Made by a program: the position numbers and the translations under genes. A stretch of DNA of 64,000 nucleotides from assembly GCF_003597395.2 (NCBI RefSeq), contig NC_133782.1:2035202-2099201 (forward strand). The letters are read 5' to 3'. Source of the stretch: Chelonoidis abingdonii. Its lineage: Eukaryota; Chordata; Testudines; Testudinidae. Each line of letters starts with the position of its first letter. Position 1 is the stretch's first letter. The notes beneath the pieces are model-generated. The model saw only the letters and a list, made by a program, of their open reading frames with translations. It ran no database searches and was not told the DNA's origin. Below, in pieces: positions 60,040 through 64,000 of this stretch.

Positions 60040-61515
60040 AATGTAATTGTTTCCTTGTGCTCTCTTGTATGTCTGTATCCATCTGTTGTCTCTTGTTTTA
60101 TACTTAGAGTGTTAGCTCTTAGGACAGAGACCATCTTTCTGTTCTGTGTTTGTAAGGCACAGTGGCTAGTCCATGGCTGAGGCTCCGAAGCACTCCACAA
60201 TGCAAAATATGATAAAATAAATAATATCTCCCATCGCTTTCATTAGTGCAATTCCCCCTCCTCTGGTACCCTTAAGTCTCAGATTTCCAGACTCCTGCAT
60301 GGGCACAGGGCTTCTTCTGCATTCTCAAAAATATCAAGCAGCACCAATGTGCTCCATCACACCATCTTCATCTCTTCACCCAGCATTGCTCTGTAATTGT
60401 AAGCTCCCTGGGACAGGGACTTTCTGGGAAATCCTGGCTCCTCTGTAGTCAATGGTAAAACTCTTATTGATTTAATAGACACCAAGATTTCATCCCATAT
60501 CTTTGCAGGCATTTGTACAGCACCTAGCACAATGGCCCTCTCCACAAAAAATCTAACGACAACAATAACATTTACTATTTGTTATTATTATTCCCCATTG
60601 ATTTCAGGACCCAGTTTGGATCTGTGCTTCTAGAATTTAAAATCTTCCATGATTTTTTTCCACTCTGCTTTATCCCATGGACCCCATTCCCTCCCCATCC
60701 CTAGGGTTTATCTAGCCTCGCCCATCACTCAGTCCCTCCATCTTGCTGGTGAGAGAGCTTTCTTCTCTGCAGTGGAACAGGCTCCCTCCATCCATCCCAT
60801 TTCAAAGCTCCTCTGAAACATTTCTTTGCCCACCTCCGCAGCCCACTCTTCTCTCTCTCCCCAGGTTGTATGAAAGACATGACACAAAAGAAAGCTGCAG
60901 TGCGTGTTATGAATGGTAATGGGGCAATATACCATCCATGCCTCTATTGTCCCTGTGTGCTTGCTTGAATGTAGGTCTAACTCTGTTCTGATTGCATGGA
61001 AGTTCCCTTATGCTGCCATTGCCTCCGCTCACAGCTGGACTGGCGCTTCACGCCTGTTGGGAAATTCTGTTTATGCTACATAGGAAGTGTTATCGCTCCT
61101 GCAGGAAGCTTCCTGTGGGCTGGGCAGGACCACATAATACGGCCCTTTAATTACAAAAAAGGTTAATAATCAATGACATCTGTTTAACCAATACTTTCAG
61201 CAAGACCGAAGAGCCCAGTATTAAACCCTCAAAAGAGACAGGCATGTAAAGGAAAATCGCCAACACAGCTCGGAGGGAGTAGACCACAAAACTTCCTTTT
61301 TCCCAGAGAGAGAATATGAATGTGGCAACCAGAGGCCTAAAGGAAAGTGATTGGAACTCCCCGAACCGCCGCTCTGGGTTTATGTAACATTTACTGCTAG
61401 AATATTCTTCCCTTCTAACCTGTCTTTCATCTGGGGACCCCACAGCCCTTTTCAAACATGAATTAATTCTTACAGCTCTGGGCAAATATTGTTATCCCCA
61501 CTGCACAGATGAATA
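60040..61515. other. Upstream non-coding DNA
   Basis: A SINE/LINE tail piece (GTACAGCACCTAGCACAATG) lies near 60516. Otherwise I see nothing recognisable. Confidence 0.5.
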
Positions 61516-61519
61516 AACA

Positions 61520-61770
61520 GGGTTCAAAAAAGAACTAGATAAATTAATGGAGGACAGGTCCATCAATGGCTATTAGCCAGGCTGGGCAGGGATGTGTCCC
61601 TAGCCTCTGTTTGCCAGAAGCTGGGAATGGGCAACAGGGGATGGATCACTTGGTGATTCTCTGTTCTGTTCATTCCCTCTGGTGCACTTGGCACAGGCCA
61701 CTGTCGGAAGACAGGACACTGGGCTGGATGGACCTTTGTTCTGACCCAGTAGGGCTGTTCTTATGTTCGT
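61520..61770 (+). mobile_element. CR1 3'-tail fragment
   Basis: GAACTAGATAAATTAATGGA, CACTGTCGGAAGACAGGACA, TGGGCTGGATGGACCTTTGT and GGGCTGTTCTTATGTTC form a CR1 3' UTR in sense orientation. Confidence 0.9.
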
Positions 61771-62099
61771 ATTGTATGTCTGTACAGAGCTTTCCACGCT
61801 TGCTCTTGGCTGGCCTCTGTAGATGCTACTTCAGTACATACACACACAAAACACTGATCAGTTTCCGCAGTCTGTTCCTCCAGAATGGCTCTCCCAATCC
61901 CATGCATTTCAGTGGGGTTGAAACCTGTGTCCCTAGTTTGTTCCCTCAATCTCTCTGTTTTTGGTTTTCAAATGGGAGTGGGCTTGTGTGTGTGTGGCAT
62001 AGAGCCTCCATGCAGCCAAAGTTCAAAACACCGTGTGCCTCGCCTGTACACAGCATTTCCCCAGGTATGCCCCATATTCACCACAATTACCTCCTATTT

Positions 62100-63195
62100 A
62101 ACTACGGGGGAAATGCCAATCCTGGTGGCAGCTCTCTGCCCCCTACTTTGTCCTGGAGGCCCCTGCCCCCAGCAGCTACGTGCCCCAGCCACCTCTGTTG
62201 CCACATCGGCCGCTCGCACTTCATCTCGCCTCCAGCTTGTGGCAACAATCAGCTTGTTTGGCGGCCGCAAGCCTGGGAGGGAGAGAAAACAGAGCGGGCA
62301 GCGTGCTCGGGGAGGAGGTGGAGCAGCGGTGAGGCTGCGAGCAGGGAGCAGTTCCCCTGCCTGCCGCACCCCCCTTACTTGTACAGTGGCTTTTCCCGCA
62401 TTCCCCCTATTCCAGCTCCCTCCACCTAACAACAAACGAACGACGCAAGGTGGCCGAAGATCCGCTCCACCACTTGGTCGGAGCTGGAAGGACGCGAAAA
62501 TTGCGCCCGCCCACATGCTAGCTGCCCTAGGCGCCGGGCCGGTGGCAACCATTTAGGCAAACTAGCGGCCCCGAGGGCACCATCTTGGGCACCCTAAAAG
62601 TCCCTCAGCGAGGAGTGGAGTGGAGGGCAGCGGGTGGGGGCGCCGGAGCTGCCTGCGTAACGAGAGGGGCGCACACAGGAACAGCTCCCCGCCGCAGCTC
62701 ACCTCCACTTCTTACTCCTCCGCTAGCACACAGCTCAGCCTACTCGCCTCCAATCAGCCCGCAAGCCGGCGGGAGGAAATAAGCCAGAGCCAGCGTGCTC
62801 GCGCAGCCAAGTGAGCTGGGCTAGGGCTCCAAGGCGGTGTTATGCTTCCGCGAGACGTCCTCCCCACGCGAGGCTTAGTTGCCGTGGCTGGATTGGAGAG
62901 TGGAAGTCTCCCCAGCAGTAGCTGCCCGGAGGGGAGAGGGGAAAGTTCCTCCCCAGCAGTTGCGCCATGGCGTGGGGGAAAAAGTCTTCCCTGGGAGGGG
63001 ATAGTGTGTCGGACGGCAGGGAGATCGTAGCTTCGTGGTGGGGTAGCTCTATGGGCAGCTTCCTGGTCAAGGCTGATTGAGGGGGGGGCGGGGTTAGCTG
63101 GGTGGGGGGTGCAAGGTGGAAGGTTCGCAAAACTTCCTTGCACCGGCCCTGCCTAGGCGACCGCCTTGGTCACCTAATGGGTTGCACCAGCCCTA
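62100..63195. other. GC-rich block with CpG-island character, nature unresolved
   Basis: A 1.1-kb segment much richer in CpG than its surroundings, containing a NotI-like GGCGGCCGC (62259-62267) and several GC-rich motifs. It could be a promoter island of a neighbouring gene (COMMD7 is the expected divergent neighbour) or a GC-rich repeat; the phrase CTTGCACCGGCCCTGCCTAG with inverted CCGCCTTGG pieces favours a repeat for at least the right part. No COMMD7 coding exon was recognised. Confidence 0.35.
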
Positions 63196-63252
63196 GCTAG
63201 ATGGACCTTTGGTCTGACCCAGTCTTGTCACTCTTACATTCTTATGTTTTTA
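63196..63252 (+). mobile_element. CR1 3'-tail fragment
   Basis: CTAGATGGACCTTTGGTCTG and ATTCTTATGTTTTTATGAA match the CR1 terminal sequence. It abuts the right end of the GC-rich block. Confidence 0.8.
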
Positions 63253-63347
63253 TGAACCACAGCAAGTTAGTGACAGAGCTAGAAGCAGAACCCGGGAGTC
63301 CTGACTGCCAGCCACTGCTCTCAGTGCTGCCAAAATTGTACACTACA

Positions 63348-63448
63348 TTATGTAACCTACAGTGCAATATTCATCATAATTTGCTCCTGCAGAACCTACG
63401 TTATGTAACCTACAGTGCAATATTCATCATAATTTGCTCCTGCAGAAG
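63348..63448. repeat. 53-bp tandem duplication
   Basis: TTATGTAACCTACAGTGCAA starts at 63348 and again at 63401. The two copies agree over at least 47 consecutive bases, up to CTCCTGCAGAA. Confidence 0.95.
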
Positions 63449-63639
63449 ACTGTGATGTTGCACTGGGTGATGGGATCTAGACGGGAATAATCTGGAGGAG
63501 GAACTGAAATCCTAAGAAACAAAAATCTTGTTCATATAAGTCTCCTGATGTGAGTAGTAATGCTCCCAGAAAAGCTGTTTCCAATTTCTCTATCAGGCAT
63601 TACCAGCTCTTTAACATCAACCAGTCAATACAACAAATA

Positions 63640-63770
63640 GGAAAGGACTTCATAGATTGCAAGGCCAGAAGGGACCATTGTGATCATCTGGTCTGACCTT
63701 CTATGTAACACAGGCCAGAGAACTTCCCCAAAACAATTTCTAGAGCAGATCTTTTAGAAAAACTACCCTG
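63640..63770. repeat. CR1-like fragment
   Basis: AAGGCCAGAAGGGACCATTG, TGATCATCTGGTCTGACC and CACAGGCCAGAGAACTTCCC are the same family as 51035-51210. Confidence 0.65.
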
Positions 63771-64000
63771 CAGGTGGGGTGTGCTCTCCAGCCCAGGAGA
63801 CTCCGCTCAAGCTAGTGCCCTAAAAGTAGCAATGTAGATGTTGTGACACAGGCTAGTTGCCCACGTATGGACTCATGGAGCCAGGCAGACTTGTACTGGG
63901 GCAGCCGCAATGTCCACATTGCAGTTTTTAGAGCCCTAGCTTGAATGGAGTTAGTGCATGTCTGTCTACCTGGGCCGGGAGACATGAGACACACTTCCAG

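Noticed and set aside
61566..62429. 287-codon plus-strand open frame
   Set aside because: It starts inside a CR1 tail and crosses into the GC-rich block; no recognisable protein features.
52600..64000. COMMD7 exons in the upstream region
   Set aside because: Expected divergent neighbour, but no COMM-domain coding segment was recognised on the plus strand; it probably lies beyond the window.

Overview
The window is vertebrate nuclear DNA, most probably from a turtle. It is intron-rich and crowded with old transposon copies: CR1 LINE tails, Penelope-like ends whose phrases I recall from chelonian genomes, hAT-type MITEs with 8-bp target duplications, and a 2.1-kb terminal-inverted-repeat element with 3-bp duplications. 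The turtle assignment rests on remembered repeat families, not on a search.

One gene dominates. On the minus strand, from a CpG island near 52.1 kb down to a stop codon at 7,501-7,503, lies the de novo DNA cytosine-5 methyltransferase DNMT3B. I could place 20 coding exons. They join without any phase conflict into 2,445 nt, that is 814 codons plus stop (human DNMT3B is 853 residues). The order is: a divergent N-terminus (exons 1-4), the PWWP domain (exons 5-6), a linker (exons 7-9), the cysteine-rich ADD domain (exons 10-12) and the catalytic domain (exons 13-20) with motifs I, IV, VI, VIII and X intact. DNMT3B rather than DNMT3A is indicated by the MKRD/HGNGE start, the ADD sequence and the FACE C-terminus.

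Layout in plus coordinates: 1-7.5 kb is the 3' UTR and downstream flank, with MITEs and a Penelope fold-back. 7.5-42.9 kb holds the coding exons and introns; the introns contain a solo LTR (32.6-33.3 kb), decayed reading frames (30.1-31.6 kb) and a nested transposon composite (38.7-42.6 kb). 42.9-52.1 kb is the long intron behind a non-coding first exon. 51.4-52.6 kb is the CpG-island promoter, with a GC-rich minisatellite and a short N gap. 52.6-64 kb is upstream DNA with CR1 copies, a second copy of the 3-bp-TSD element, and a GC-rich block at 62.1-63.2 kb whose nature is unresolved.

I found no second cellular protein-coding gene. In mammals DNMT3B is flanked by COMMD7 (upstream, divergent) and MAPRE1 (downstream, same strand); no exon of either is recognisable here. 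No RNA gene, CRISPR array or bacterial-type system was seen. The most unusual points are a 21-bp tandem duplication straddling the splice donor of exon 14, the missing counterpart of the alternatively spliced linker exon, and the nested composite in the first coding intron.
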